From the NCBI GenBank assembly GCA_023525915.1, contig CP026657.1, forward strand, positions 4,178,001 to 4,242,000: a DNA stretch of 64,000 bases, read 5' to 3'. The notes beneath the pieces were generated by a model. That model did not search any database and was not told the origin of the DNA. It saw only the letters and a program-made list of their open reading frames with translations. Numbering within the stretch: the stretch's first letter is position 1; each line of letters starts with the position of its first letter. Of this stretch, positions 35,262 to 44,879 are shown piece after piece. The DNA is from Acetispira formosa (nom. nud.) (GTDB taxonomy: Bacteria > Desulfobacterota > Desulfarculia > Adiutricales > Adiutricaceae). Position numbers and translations under genes: made by a program.

Positions 35262-36356
35262 ATGGATTTAGAAAAACAGCTTCAAGAACATTTGAAACAG
35301 ATTACCGTCCCCAATCCAGCGTTGACTGAATACGCCAAAGAGCGTGAAGACGCGTTGGCCAAGCCGAGGGGCACGCTCGGCCGCCTGGAGGAGTGCGCTA
35401 TTCGGCTGGCCGGCATTCAGAACGCCTATCGGCCGCGCCATGAAAACCGCTTGATCGTGGTTTGCGCCGCTGATCACGGTGTGTTGGAGGAAGGGGTCAG
35501 TCCTTATTCAAAAGACGTCACCCGCCAGCAGATTTCCAATTTTTCCCAGGGCGGCGGCACCATCACCGTATTGGGCCGCCACGCCAAGGCCAAGGTGTTG
35601 TTGGCGGATGTGGGTGTGAATTATGATTTTCCGCCCAATCCGAACATTATGAATCTCAAGATCGCCCACGGCACGAAAAACATGGCCAAAGGCCCGGCCA
35701 TGACCCGTAAGGAGGCTTTGCGGAGTGTTTTGACCGGCATTGAAATTGTGCTGAGTGAACCGGCTGTGGATTTGGCGGCGGCCGGGGAAATGGGTATTGG
35801 CAACACCACCCCGTCTTCGGCCATTTGCTCCCTTCTTATGGGTCTGACTCCGGAAGAGGCCACTGGAGTCGGCTCTGGCCTGGCCCCGGAGAAGCTGGCC
35901 CACAAGGCGGAGGTTATCCGTCGCTCCATTGAGGTTAACAAGCCTGATCCCAATGACGCGATTGATGTTTTGGCCAAAATCGGCGGCCTGGAAATCGGGA
36001 CCATGACCGGAGTGTATCTGGGGGCGGCCATGCGTAAATCGGCCGTGATCATTGACGGCTTCATCGGGGGGGCGGCGGCTCTCCTGGCTGAAAAGCTGGC
36101 CCCGGCCATGCGTCACTATTTTTTCGCCGGGCATTGCTCCAAAGAGAAGGCTCACCGGGCGACATTAGAGTATTTGGGGCTGACGCCGCTTTTGGATCTG
36201 GGCATGTGGCTGGGTGAAGGCAGTGGCGCGGCCATATCTATGTTTATCTTAGAGTGCGCGGCCGCGCATTTCAATGAAATGCGGACTCTGGAAGAGGCTA
36301 TGATTTGCGATACCATTGAAATTGAGAAGCAGAAAGAGGTTGCCAATAAAAACTGA
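35262..36356 (+). CDS. cobT: Nicotinate-nucleotide-dimethylbenzimidazole phosphoribosyltransferase
   Basis: CobT (364 aa) activates the lower-ligand base for cobalamin assembly by making alpha-ribazole phosphate. Family phrases: KPRGTLGRLEECAIRLAGIQ, VCAADHGVLEEGVSPYSKDVT, GEMGIGNTTPSSAI, VGSGLAPEKLAHKAEVI and, at the end, DLGMWLGEGSGAA with the catalytic Glu. I prefer ATG 35262 over the GTG nine bases upstream because the AAAGGG sits at normal distance. It is the only corrin gene in the window and is under a B12 riboswitch. The giant palindrome D2 starts 20 bp after the stop. Confidence 0.96.
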   Translation: MDLEKQLQEHLKQITVPNPALTEYAKEREDALAKPRGTLGRLEECAIRLAGIQNAYRPRHENRLIVVCAADHGVLEEGVSPYSKDVTRQQISNFSQGGGTITVLGRHAKAKVLLADVGVNYDFPPNPNIMNLKIAHGTKNMAKGPAMTRKEALRSVLTGIEIVLSEPAVDLAAAGEMGIGNTTPSSAICSLLMGLTPEEATGVGSGLAPEKLAHKAEVIRRSIEVNKPDPNDAIDVLAKIGGLEIGTMTGVYLGAAMRKSAVIIDGFIGGAAALLAEKLAPAMRHYFFAGHCSKEKAHRATLEYLGLTPLLDLGMWLGEGSGAAISMFILECAAAHFNEMRTLEEAMICDTIEIEKQKEVANKN

Positions 36357-36377
36357 TTCACCGGATTAAAATGGAGA

Positions 36378-37198
36378 CGGCCCGGAGGGCCACGCGATTA
36401 AAGGACTTGGCCTAAAAGGCCAACCAAAGGGTTCCACCCTCTGGACTCCGGCTGGGGGAGGGCCCACGCGGGCCCTACCCCAGACCCCACCCGCGCCAAG
36501 GGGCAAGCCCCTTGGAACCCCAAGAAATCAGGGTCAGCTTCAAATTTCTTCTTCCCGCATCGCCGCAACTCGCTTCGGGTACGAAGCTCAGACAAGCGGC
36601 GACGCTTCTTACACCTTCCGCTTTAACCGCTGTCAGCCACTTCACATTGGGCTGTTACATTTTGCTATAGGCAGCTTCATTGGATGTTTGTTGCTTCACG
36701 TATGTTCGGCTGATTACTTTTTCCCCTCCCCTAGTTTTTTCAGTGCTGTAACGTTGAGACTTGGCCGTCTTTTTTTAATGATCAACTCATTGAAAAGCGA
36801 TAGGTGGCGGAGAGACGCACTACCAGCACTGGAAAGGGCCTTTAAGGGGAAGCGGATTTAAGCCGAACATACGTGAACTACCACTCAGCCGATGAAGCCG
36901 CCTATCGCGGAATGTTACAGCACAACGTAAAACTGCCTATAGCACCAGAAGCCGAAGCAGTAAGAAGCGTCGCCGCTTGTCTGAGCTTCGTACTCGAAGC
37001 GAGTTGCGGCGATGCGGGAAGGGGAAAGTTGAAACTGACCCTGACCTCTTGGGGGTCCAGGGGGCTCCGCCCCCCTGGCGCGGGTGGGGTCTGGGGTAGG
37101 GCCCGCGTGGGCCCTCCCCCAGCCGGAGTCCAGAGGGTGGAACCCTTTGGTTGGCCCTTCGGGCCAAGTCCTTTAATCGCGCGGCCCTCCGGGCCGCC
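36378..37198. repeat. Giant imperfect palindrome, family D, copy 2
   Basis: An 820-bp element, nearly identical to 4143-4945 across its whole length and including the same differences between its two arms. The outermost arms here extend to CGGCCCGGAGGGCC on the left and GGCCCTCCGGGCCG on the right. The centre is near 36785. It fills the whole cobT-to-CheX gap. Each arm also holds smaller palindromes such as GGGCCCACGCGGGCCC. No transposase or ORF of credible origin is inside. Confidence 0.88.
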
Positions 37199-37233
37199 TA
37201 CATTCTCTTAAACATCCCCCTGAAAGGACCAAC

Positions 37234-37262
37234 TTGACCGGAATGACGCGCCGTTTTATAAT
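37234..37262 (+). promoter_or_regulatory. Candidate sigma-70 promoter for the CheX-like gene
   Basis: TTGACC and TATAAT, 17 bp apart, 30 bp ahead of the start codon and directly after palindrome D2. Confidence 0.6.
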
Positions 37263-37291
37263 ACCCCCCAAACCATTGAAGGAGCTTTCAC

Positions 37292-37789
37292 ATGCAAGCA
37301 ACTTATGCCAAAATCCTTGGCAATCATACAGCCGACGTCATCACTCGCACCAGCAAACTCAAGCCTCTCGATATCAAGATTAATACGCCGCCGAAGCAAA
37401 TTGGCTCCTGCGATCTGGCTGTGCGGATTGATTTCAATGGGAAGGTCAGCGGCGAAGGCGACGTAAATGGATATGTGGTTTGCGGCTTCCTCAAACGTAA
37501 TGAATCCCTGCCGCTTTTACAGGCTTTGGCGGAATATTTCGGTTTCGATAAAAGCCTGGTCGAAACCGAAGAAGGCCCAGCCAACGTTCTGAGCGAATTT
37601 TTAAACATCATCATCGGCCTCACCGGCGCGGATTGGGCCGAGCACGGCTTTGATATGGATTTTGCCCCTCCCTCCGTCATCAGCGGACAGCCGCTGAATG
37701 AGGACTACTCCAATAAAAAAGCCTATCATGTTTCAGTCCATACTGATTCCGCGGCCAAAGTCGATATCGTGGCCGTGTTCAGCAAGTGA
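37292..37789 (+). CDS. CheX-like chemotaxis phosphatase-fold protein
   Basis: A 165-residue protein resembling the CheC/CheX/FliY fold. The strand-rich part KQIGSCDLAVRIDFNGKVSG, VVCGFLKRN, and the helix EGPANVLSEFLNIIIGLTGA match the usual pattern, where the ExxN of the active helix appears as EFLN. In known proteins this fold removes phosphate from CheY-P, or binds c-di-GMP-free partners. No che operon is nearby, but an MCP is present at 52.6 kb. AAGGAG precedes ATG 37292. Only 20 bp separate it from addB, so the two may share a transcript. Function is inferred from fold. Confidence 0.65.
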   Translation: MQATYAKILGNHTADVITRTSKLKPLDIKINTPPKQIGSCDLAVRIDFNGKVSGEGDVNGYVVCGFLKRNESLPLLQALAEYFGFDKSLVETEEGPANVLSEFLNIIIGLTGADWAEHGFDMDFAPPSVISGQPLNEDYSNKKAYHVSVHTDSAAKVDIVAVFSK

Positions 37790-37809
37790 ACCGCCCTCAA
37801 GGTTGAATT

Positions 37810-40800
37810 TTGACAGCTCCCCTTTCATCATCATTGAATCAGCCCGGAAAATCACAATTCCGGGCTGTATTTTTCTCCTCCCGCACGATCTGGCTGGCTC
37901 CCAACGATTTGGTGCTCTTCCAGCTTCAGAAGGCATTCAGCCATACAGGTGAGGCTGTTTTTAACGAAGCTTTCAGGCCGCGCCTGCTGACCTTCAGCAC
38001 CCTTGAAGCCCTTCTGGCCAATGAATTGAGCCCTCCTGAAGCCGATGACCTGGAACGCCGCTTTATCCTTAACGGTCTGGCCGTGGAACTGGCTGAAGCG
38101 CTGGAAATAGGCGCCGGTGACGACGACGCCGCTCATCAGCCGGGCCTTTCGATGCTCTCAGAGCTGGCCGACTCACTCGGCGATGGCCTGGGCCGACTGA
38201 AACTGGCCGGCATAAGCTGGGATATGGTGGCCGGCCTTAAACCAGCCCGGCTGGCCGCTACCCTGGCCGAACTCGGCCGCCGTCACGATGAAAGTTTAGT
38301 CAAACTCGGCCGCGCCGACCGCTTCGCCAAACGTCAGATGGTCCTGAAACTTCTGGAGGAAGGGTTCGGCTTCCGAACCCTGGAAGGCGTCCGCACCATC
38401 AACTGCCATTGGTCCCAGCGCCTGTCGCCCTTTGAGACCGACCTCCTGATCGCTCTGAGCCGGCAGTATCAGGTCGATGTCATTTTCAACATCCCCTCCT
38501 GGGTGCGCAACGAAGATGTTTCCCACGGTTCAGGCTTCGACATCGTGCGGACTTTCAGGGAAATGGAAAAACATATCGGCTCCAACAACCTTTTCCTGAG
38601 CTACAGCGACGTGGTCGATAATCCCCTCGGCCCGGAAGCTCTCACCTATGCCGCTGAAACCCTTCTGGCCCCGCCCGGTTATCGTCGGGACGACCCGCCC
38701 GACCCTTCTGGCTGTCTGAGCATCACTCGCGTCCCAAGCGCCTATCAGGAAGTGGAGGAAGCTGCCCGCCACCTGAAGGAACTGGTGGCGCGTGGCCAGT
38801 CTGAACCCCACGATCTGGCCCTGGTTGTGCCCGATCTCAATAGCTACGGCCCCCTCATCGATGACGTGGGCCGCCGCTTCGGGCTGGCTTTCCACTTCCG
38901 CCGGGGCGAAATGCTCACCGATCACGGCCCGGCCCGCGCCGTTATGGATCTGATTTCGGTGTGGTCGTCCAACTGGGAAAGGCCCCGGGTGGTCAATCTT
39001 CTGGCCAGCCCCTATTTTAACCTGACGGAAAGAAAGTTGGCCGAACTCAGCCGTCTGTCGCTCAGTGGCGGGGTCACCGATCGCCGGGCCGGCGGAGGGT
39101 TTGAAGTGAACATGGCCAAGCTTCTCCGGTCCCGCGACGCCGGGCCTTTGGCGGGCGAAATCCTCAAGCTGGTGGAGCAATTGAAAAAACACGGCCAGCG
39201 TCTGGCCGCGCACAAAAACTGGCCGGATTTTTTCACCGGTTTCAAACAGCTTCTGGGTGATCTGGGCTGGCCCGGCCGGATACAAGAGTCGCCCGCCGAG
39301 CCGGTCAACATGGCCGGGGCCGACCTGGCCGCCGCTTTCGCCTTTAAGGAGGAACTGGAACGCCTGGAAGAAGCCATGCTCAGCCCCTACGCCCCGGAGG
39401 TTAGCCTGGAGCAGTTTCGCCTGTGGTTGCGCCGGGTGCTGGAAGAGCGTCACATGGCCTATGACCGCAACCCGGACGGCCGCATCTGGGTGCTCAATTA
39501 TTATGATATTCACGGCGGGGTGTTTGACGAGATTTTTTTCCTGGGGCTGAACGAACGCGTCTTTCCGCAGACCAGCCCCAGTGGGCGCTGGTGGCCGGAG
39601 GAGTTCATCAAGGCCACCTCTGAAGCCTCATTTCTGGGCCGCCCCCTGTGGAGCGATGTCGATGACCGCTACCGCCAGGAGGAATTGATGCTGGCCACCG
39701 GTCTGGGGCAGGCCCGGCGGCGCGTTCGCCTGTTTTATCACAGCGGCGGCGAAGACGGGCGGGCGGCTCTGCCATCCCCCCTCCTGACCCAGTTGAAAGA
39801 GCTGTGGCCGGAGGGCGTTCTGGAGGAAACCGAGAGGCCCTGGAGCATACCGCCGCAGCCGCCGATGGTGCGCGGTGAAGATGAGCTGTGGGCCAGCCTG
39901 ATCAAGGTCAACCCCACCCACTGGCCGGAACAGTTGAGGGAGCGCAACCACTGGCCGGAAATCTGGCGCGACATTCATCGCCGTCGCGATGAGTGGCGGC
40001 AGATGCGTTTTTCCGCCCGGCCGGGTGAGCTATCGGTGGAGAAGTGGCTGGAGCGGCTGGACAGCCATAACGGCCGCCCCCTTCTGCGGCCTGACTTTCT
40101 GAAAAATTTCGCCGACTGTCCGCTGGCCTTCTGGTGGAGCCAGACCTTGGGCCTTAAAAGCGATGATGAACCGCTGGAGGAATGGCCGGCCAGCCGTGAG
40201 GGTACGCTTCTTCATGATGTGCTGGAAAAATTTTTCAAAAAAAGATTGGGGCCGGACGGCCGTCCCGGCCGGGCCTGGCCGGGCGAATCAGATTTTGAGG
40301 AATGCCGGGCCGACCTGATGGAAATACTGGCTGAAGAAATCAAATACTTCAGCGGCCGCATGCCGGTCGGGCGGCTGCCGCTGTGGCGGGCGCGCCTGAA
40401 GAAACTGCCGGGTATCCTGACCGGATGGCTGAAGCGGGAATTCAGCCGCCAGTCAGTGCGGCCCTGGAAAATGGAATGGTCCTTCGGGACCGGCGAAAAC
40501 GCGGAAGCTCCGCCGTTTGAATTGCCGCTCAATAATGGCGGCTCCATCTATTTCAAAGGCCGGGTCGATCGCATCGATGATACGGAAGACGGCCTGGCCG
40601 TGCGCGATTACAAACTGCGAAGCCGCGCCTCTTACAAAGTGAAAATTGATCGCAAAACCGGTGAAACCATCGACGTTCCTACCTCCGTCTATCCACTGGC
40701 CGTCTATGCCATGGCCGCCTCATCACATTTCGGGCGGCCGGCCCAAAGCTATTATGAATTCATCAAAGCCAGTCTCGACGGGGAATCCCAGACCCAGGCC

Positions 40801-40992
40801 CTCAATACGGCTGATGCGGCCCTGTCCGTCACGCCGGCCGAGACAGGGTTCAATCTCCCGGAACATCTGCGCGGCTTGTGGGGCCAGGTTATCAGCGGCG
40901 TCTATGAACCTTCCGGCAATGGCTGCGATTACTGCGGCTTCACCGCCCTGTGTCCCCTGATGGATAAAAACGAAGAAGGGGGTGAGGAATGA
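37810..40992 (+). CDS. addB: AddB-like helicase-nuclease subunit (PD-(D/E)XK)
   Basis: A 1060-residue partner of AddA for processing double-strand DNA ends. The N-terminal two thirds are a divergent UvrD-like helicase fold. The C-terminus has the RecB-type nuclease: GTLLHDVLEKFF, then GRVDRIDD and LAVRDYKLRS with the catalytic Asp and Lys. Four cysteines for a 4Fe-4S cluster are present: one in FADCPLAFWW and three in CDYCGFTALC, which is the AddB arrangement. TTG 37810 is the only start in reach and has AAGG seven bases upstream. The stop overlaps the addA start (ATGA). It is slightly shorter than the Bacillus homologue. Confidence 0.88.
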   Translation: MTAPLSSSLNQPGKSQFRAVFFSSRTIWLAPNDLVLFQLQKAFSHTGEAVFNEAFRPRLLTFSTLEALLANELSPPEADDLERRFILNGLAVELAEALEIGAGDDDAAHQPGLSMLSELADSLGDGLGRLKLAGISWDMVAGLKPARLAATLAELGRRHDESLVKLGRADRFAKRQMVLKLLEEGFGFRTLEGVRTINCHWSQRLSPFETDLLIALSRQYQVDVIFNIPSWVRNEDVSHGSGFDIVRTFREMEKHIGSNNLFLSYSDVVDNPLGPEALTYAAETLLAPPGYRRDDPPDPSGCLSITRVPSAYQEVEEAARHLKELVARGQSEPHDLALVVPDLNSYGPLIDDVGRRFGLAFHFRRGEMLTDHGPARAVMDLISVWSSNWERPRVVNLLASPYFNLTERKLAELSRLSLSGGVTDRRAGGGFEVNMAKLLRSRDAGPLAGEILKLVEQLKKHGQRLAAHKNWPDFFTGFKQLLGDLGWPGRIQESPAEPVNMAGADLAAAFAFKEELERLEEAMLSPYAPEVSLEQFRLWLRRVLEERHMAYDRNPDGRIWVLNYYDIHGGVFDEIFFLGLNERVFPQTSPSGRWWPEEFIKATSEASFLGRPLWSDVDDRYRQEELMLATGLGQARRRVRLFYHSGGEDGRAALPSPLLTQLKELWPEGVLEETERPWSIPPQPPMVRGEDELWASLIKVNPTHWPEQLRERNHWPEIWRDIHRRRDEWRQMRFSARPGELSVEKWLERLDSHNGRPLLRPDFLKNFADCPLAFWWSQTLGLKSDDEPLEEWPASREGTLLHDVLEKFFKKRLGPDGRPGRAWPGESDFEECRADLMEILAEEIKYFSGRMPVGRLPLWRARLKKLPGILTGWLKREFSRQSVRPWKMEWSFGTGENAEAPPFELPLNNGGSIYFKGRVDRIDDTEDGLAVRDYKLRSRASYKVKIDRKTGETIDVPTSVYPLAVYAMAASSHFGRPAQSYYEFIKASLDGESQTQALNTADAALSVTPAETGFNLPEHLRGLWGQVISGVYEPSGNGCDYCGFTALCPLMDKNEEGGEE

Positions 40993-43900
40993 GCGGCTTT
41001 TCCCCCAACCCCTCACAAAAACTGGTCATGGAGTGCCGCGACCAGCTCTGCGTCATCGCCGGGGCGGGCAGCGGCAAAACCGGCACACTGGTGGAGACGG
41101 TGGTCAAGCGCCTGGCCGATTCGCTGTCGGAAGAAAAACCCTTCTCCATCCAGGAGCTTCTGGCCCTCACCTTCACGGAAAAAGCGGCCGCCGAGCTGCG
41201 CTGGCGGCTTGGCCGGGCCTTTTGGCAAAAAGCCCTCTCCCGGCCGGAAGAGGGTCCATTCTGGCGCAAAGAGGCGGCCCGCCTCGACCGGGCCGACATA
41301 GGCACCATCCACGGCTATGCCCTGAAGCTGGTGCGGGAGAACGCCCTCAGCCTGGGGCTGGCCGCCTCCATCCAAATTGACGGCAACAATCTCTCTTTCG
41401 AACGCGATTTCAACAACACCATCACCGACTGGCTGGATGAGGACGACCAGGATCTGGGCTGGCTCTTGGATAGAATGTCCTCGGCCCACCTGTCCGGCAT
41501 ACTGTCGGCCTGCGCCACACGCTTCAGCTCCTGGGGGTTGAGCCGCCTTTCCGCTGACACAGATGCCCCTGAAGTGAGCGAGTTGACCTTGAACGACTTC
41601 CGGGCGCTGGTGAAAAGCGGTCTGGAGCTGGTTGAAAACGGTGATCTGAACAAATCCAAGCCCTATTACGAAAAAGTCCGCTCGGCCATGCTGCGGCTGA
41701 ATGAAGCAGTGAGCCTGCTGTTTGAGGAATTCAGAGTCAATCCGGCTCAGCATATCGCCCTGTGGCAGAGGCTGATAAAAGAAAGCGGCGACTGGTTCAG
41801 CAAACGCGGCCGCCTCATGAAAAAAGAGCTGGAAGCGACGGCCGCCGCCCTCAAGGCGGCCAATGACGCTTTCCTGTCCGTGCCGGTCAAGGAAAGGATT
41901 CTCAGACTGGCCCACCAGCTTCCCCGGCGGCTGGACAGCTTGAAACGGCGGCGCGGAGCCATTAATTTTGATGACATCCTCATTCTGGCCCGGCGGCTCC
42001 TGGCCACCAATCCCATGGTGCGGCAGAAGGAGATCAAGCGCCGTCGTCTTATCCTGATCGATGAATTCCAGGATACCAACCGCCTCCAGGCCAACCTTCT
42101 GGCCTATCTGCTGCTGAACCCGGACGACGACCGGGTTTTCCCTGAAGATTATGAATTGTGGCGCAACATGCCCTGGGCTGAGGCCGCGCCGCGCCTGAAT
42201 GTTTTTGGTGATTTGAAGCAATCCATCTATCGCTTTCGCGGTGCGGAAGTGGAAGTCATGGCCGGGCTCCGGGATGCTCTGAGCCAGGGCTGCGGGGCGG
42301 TGCTGGCCCTGGATTACAACTATCGCTCACAGGGGCCGCTGATAGATTTTTTCAACAAACTTTTCCAAAGCCACCTGGGCGCGGCTTCCTTTACCGAGCA
42401 TGACGCCCAGAATCAGGTGCGTCCGGCCCTTTATGACGGGCCTCAGGTAAATCTGGTCATTCCCGGTGAAGAGCGCCCCGCCAGGGCCGACGACCGGGCC
42501 TGGGCCCAGGCCGCCGCGCTGGTGCGCTATCTGGGCGAACTTTTCAGCGGACAAAGGGGCGTTCTGGTCGATGACGGCCGCGGCGGCGGACGAGTTCCCG
42601 GGCCAGGTGACGTGGCCATTCTGTTCCGGCAGGCCAAAAGGGCGCTGGTTTTCCGGGAAAGCCTTTTAAAGGCCGGCTGGAAATGCCAGACCGCCTTTGG
42701 CGACAATCCATTCAACTATGCTGAAGTCAAGGCGCTCCTGGCCGCGTTCAAGTATCTGGGCGGGGTGGATGAGGAAATCAGCCTGGCCGGGGCCTTGCGC
42801 TCGCCTTTGGGGCCGGTCTCGGACGCGGCTCTCCTGGCGTTGGCCCGTCCCGCCGGGGAAGACAGGCCCGTAAAACTCACGGAATATTTTACCGGCGAGC
42901 GTCAGTGGCCTGAACTTTCGGCCGAAGATCTTCAGACGCTGAACGGCCTGAAATCTCTTTTCAGCAGTCTGGCTCCGCTTGTCGGCCGCATGCCTCCAGT
43001 GGAGATTTTAGAGCGGCTGGTGGAGGAGCGGCGGCTGATTCCCTCGGCCCTTCTGGAGCCGGATGGAGAAGAGCGGGCCAGGGCCATAACCTTATTTCTG
43101 GCCGCCAGCCGATCAGTGGGCGACAGCGGGGACAGCCTGCCCCTGGGACCGGCCGAAGAACTGGATGAACTGGCCCGCAACTGGGACTCCAGCCGCCGGG
43201 GCGGCGACGAACGGCTGGACCCGGGGGCTATTAAGCTGATGACCGTTCACGGCTCCAAGGGTCTGGAGTTTCCCATTGTGATTATCGCTGAAGCGGACCG
43301 GGCGGCCAGAGCCAGATCTTCGCCGGTCATCATCTCGCGCGATGGCGTACTGGCCGTCCGCTTTACTGACGACAACGGGCAGGACATAAAACCGGCCGAC
43401 TACCTGAGCCTGAAAGAGGAGGAGGACGCTCTGGAGCGGGAAGAGGACGGTCGTCTATTATATGTGGCCGCCACCCGAGCCAAGGATCACCTGGCTTTTC
43501 TGGGCTGGCCGCGCCAAAGCAAACGAAAGCCGGAATCACGCGCTTCATGGTTTGAGACCGTCTCCGAATGTGAGGCCATTGCCGATGGGCTTGGCCTGGT
43601 GCAATATGAAGCGGCTGAAACGGGTGAACTTCTTGCGGCCAATGAGGATAAGGAGGAAACAGCAGCCGGGCCCCAAGCCCTGGAGTGGCCCCTGGAGCTG
43701 CTTCCGCCGATGAGGCCTCACAGCCAGAACCTGGCCGTAACTTCACTCAGCGCCCTTCTGGTATCGCCGGGAGCTTTTTACAATGAGTATCATCTGGGCC
43801 TGAAGCGGGGCTTCGACTGGCGGCCCGGCACTGACGAGCCTTTTTTCCAGTTTCATAAGCCCGCGGTCGCTTCAGCGACCGAACCTCAGCGGCGGCTGAC

Positions 43901-44516
43901 CGCCGCTGAGGCCGGTACGCTTTTTCACGCCGTGCTGGAAAAAGTCAATCTTGAAGACCCGCGTCCCCGGGTGTGTCTCCATCAGGAAGCTGAGCTGATG
44001 ATGCTGAACCCTTCAGAGGACGAGATGCAATCTCTGGCCAAAAGCCTGGATGACTTTCTGTCCGGCCCGGTGGGGAGGCTCTGGCGGGATTGCCGGCTGG
44101 CCGGTCTGGCCGAGTATCGGGAACTGGCTTTCAGTCTGACCGTGCCCGGCCCGGCGGCGGGTGACGTTCTGAACGTCAGCGGCCGCATCGACCTGTTCCA
44201 TTGTACTCCCGACGGCGGCGGCCGGATTGTGGATTACAAACTGACCACTCCCCGGCGCGGCGCGGAATTGGAGGCTTATGAGATTCAATTGCGAATTTAC
44301 GGGCAGGCGCTGGCGGCGGCCGGTTTTTCGGGACCTCTTTCCGCCGTTCTTTATTTTGCGGGCGGCCGCGAGCCCTATGTGCATGAAGTGGAATTGGCTC
44401 ACCCCGAGCCTCTGGCCCCTCATCTTGAACGCATACACGAGCTATGGCCATTATTGATGTCCACCCGGCCGCTCTCGACCAACCGGCCGGGGCCGCCGCC
44501 GCCATTGAAACACTAA
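40989..44516 (+). CDS. addA: AddA-like ATP-dependent helicase-nuclease
   Basis: A 1175-residue UvrD/RecB-type helicase with a C-terminal nuclease. Walker A is AGAGSGKTGTLVE near residue 25, motif Ia LALTFTEKAAAELRWR, Walker B LILIDEFQDTN, motif III FGDLKQSIYRFRGAE, motif V MTVHGSKGLEFPIV and motif VI RLLYVAATRAKDHL. The nuclease end has GTLFHAVLEKV, GRIDLFHC and RIVDYKLTT. With AddB it should resect DNA ends and load RecA, the role RecBCD plays in other bacteria. It overlaps addB by four bases. The helicase and nuclease motifs are all intact. Confidence 0.93.
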   Translation: MSGFSPNPSQKLVMECRDQLCVIAGAGSGKTGTLVETVVKRLADSLSEEKPFSIQELLALTFTEKAAAELRWRLGRAFWQKALSRPEEGPFWRKEAARLDRADIGTIHGYALKLVRENALSLGLAASIQIDGNNLSFERDFNNTITDWLDEDDQDLGWLLDRMSSAHLSGILSACATRFSSWGLSRLSADTDAPEVSELTLNDFRALVKSGLELVENGDLNKSKPYYEKVRSAMLRLNEAVSLLFEEFRVNPAQHIALWQRLIKESGDWFSKRGRLMKKELEATAAALKAANDAFLSVPVKERILRLAHQLPRRLDSLKRRRGAINFDDILILARRLLATNPMVRQKEIKRRRLILIDEFQDTNRLQANLLAYLLLNPDDDRVFPEDYELWRNMPWAEAAPRLNVFGDLKQSIYRFRGAEVEVMAGLRDALSQGCGAVLALDYNYRSQGPLIDFFNKLFQSHLGAASFTEHDAQNQVRPALYDGPQVNLVIPGEERPARADDRAWAQAAALVRYLGELFSGQRGVLVDDGRGGGRVPGPGDVAILFRQAKRALVFRESLLKAGWKCQTAFGDNPFNYAEVKALLAAFKYLGGVDEEISLAGALRSPLGPVSDAALLALARPAGEDRPVKLTEYFTGERQWPELSAEDLQTLNGLKSLFSSLAPLVGRMPPVEILERLVEERRLIPSALLEPDGEERARAITLFLAASRSVGDSGDSLPLGPAEELDELARNWDSSRRGGDERLDPGAIKLMTVHGSKGLEFPIVIIAEADRAARARSSPVIISRDGVLAVRFTDDNGQDIKPADYLSLKEEEDALEREEDGRLLYVAATRAKDHLAFLGWPRQSKRKPESRASWFETVSECEAIADGLGLVQYEAAETGELLAANEDKEETAAGPQALEWPLELLPPMRPHSQNLAVTSLSALLVSPGAFYNEYHLGLKRGFDWRPGTDEPFFQFHKPAVASATEPQRRLTAAEAGTLFHAVLEKVNLEDPRPRVCLHQEAELMMLNPSEDEMQSLAKSLDDFLSGPVGRLWRDCRLAGLAEYRELAFSLTVPGPAAGDVLNVSGRIDLFHCTPDGGGRIVDYKLTTPRRGAELEAYEIQLRIYGQALAAAGFSGPLSAVLYFAGGREPYVHEVELAHPEPLAPHLERIHELWPLLMSTRPLSTNRPGPPPPLKH

Positions 44517-44549
44517 AACTAGTCATCATAACTTCAACAATGGAATCTC

Positions 44550-44579
44550 TTGACAAAACGCTTGGGATTGACCTATTCT
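44550..44579 (+). promoter_or_regulatory. Candidate sigma-70 promoter for the outer membrane protein
   Basis: TTGACA and TATTCT with an 18-bp spacer. If used, the 5' leader is about 295 nt. The leader has no ORF or clear riboswitch. Confidence 0.45.
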
Positions 44580-44879
44580 TAACAAATAAAAATATGCTGC
44601 GGATGGTGTATTGAAACGAATCCCGGCTGAAAAAGCCAGTTTGTTTCGTTTTTTTAATTAAAAAATGGAACGAACATTCATTGGCTTATCTCATGCGGCC
44701 GGGGGCGGGCATTCGATTTATTTCATGTATTTATGAGCAGGCGCCGATACAATGTTTAAGCATAGGCTTAGATATTATCAGGTGTTAGCTGAATTGAGAG
44801 AAAAAGTCGGTGGGAATGGCGTTCCAACGGCTTAGTATATTTTTTCCGGCGTTCAAGCCGGTCCAGCGAGGAGGATATT

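Noticed and set aside
38530..39513. Minus-strand ORF of 327 codons within addB
   Set aside because: Antisense shadow of addB without its own ribosome-binding site or domain.
41013..42221. Minus-strand ORF of 402 codons within addA
   Set aside because: Antisense shadow; addA keeps all helicase motifs over the same bases.
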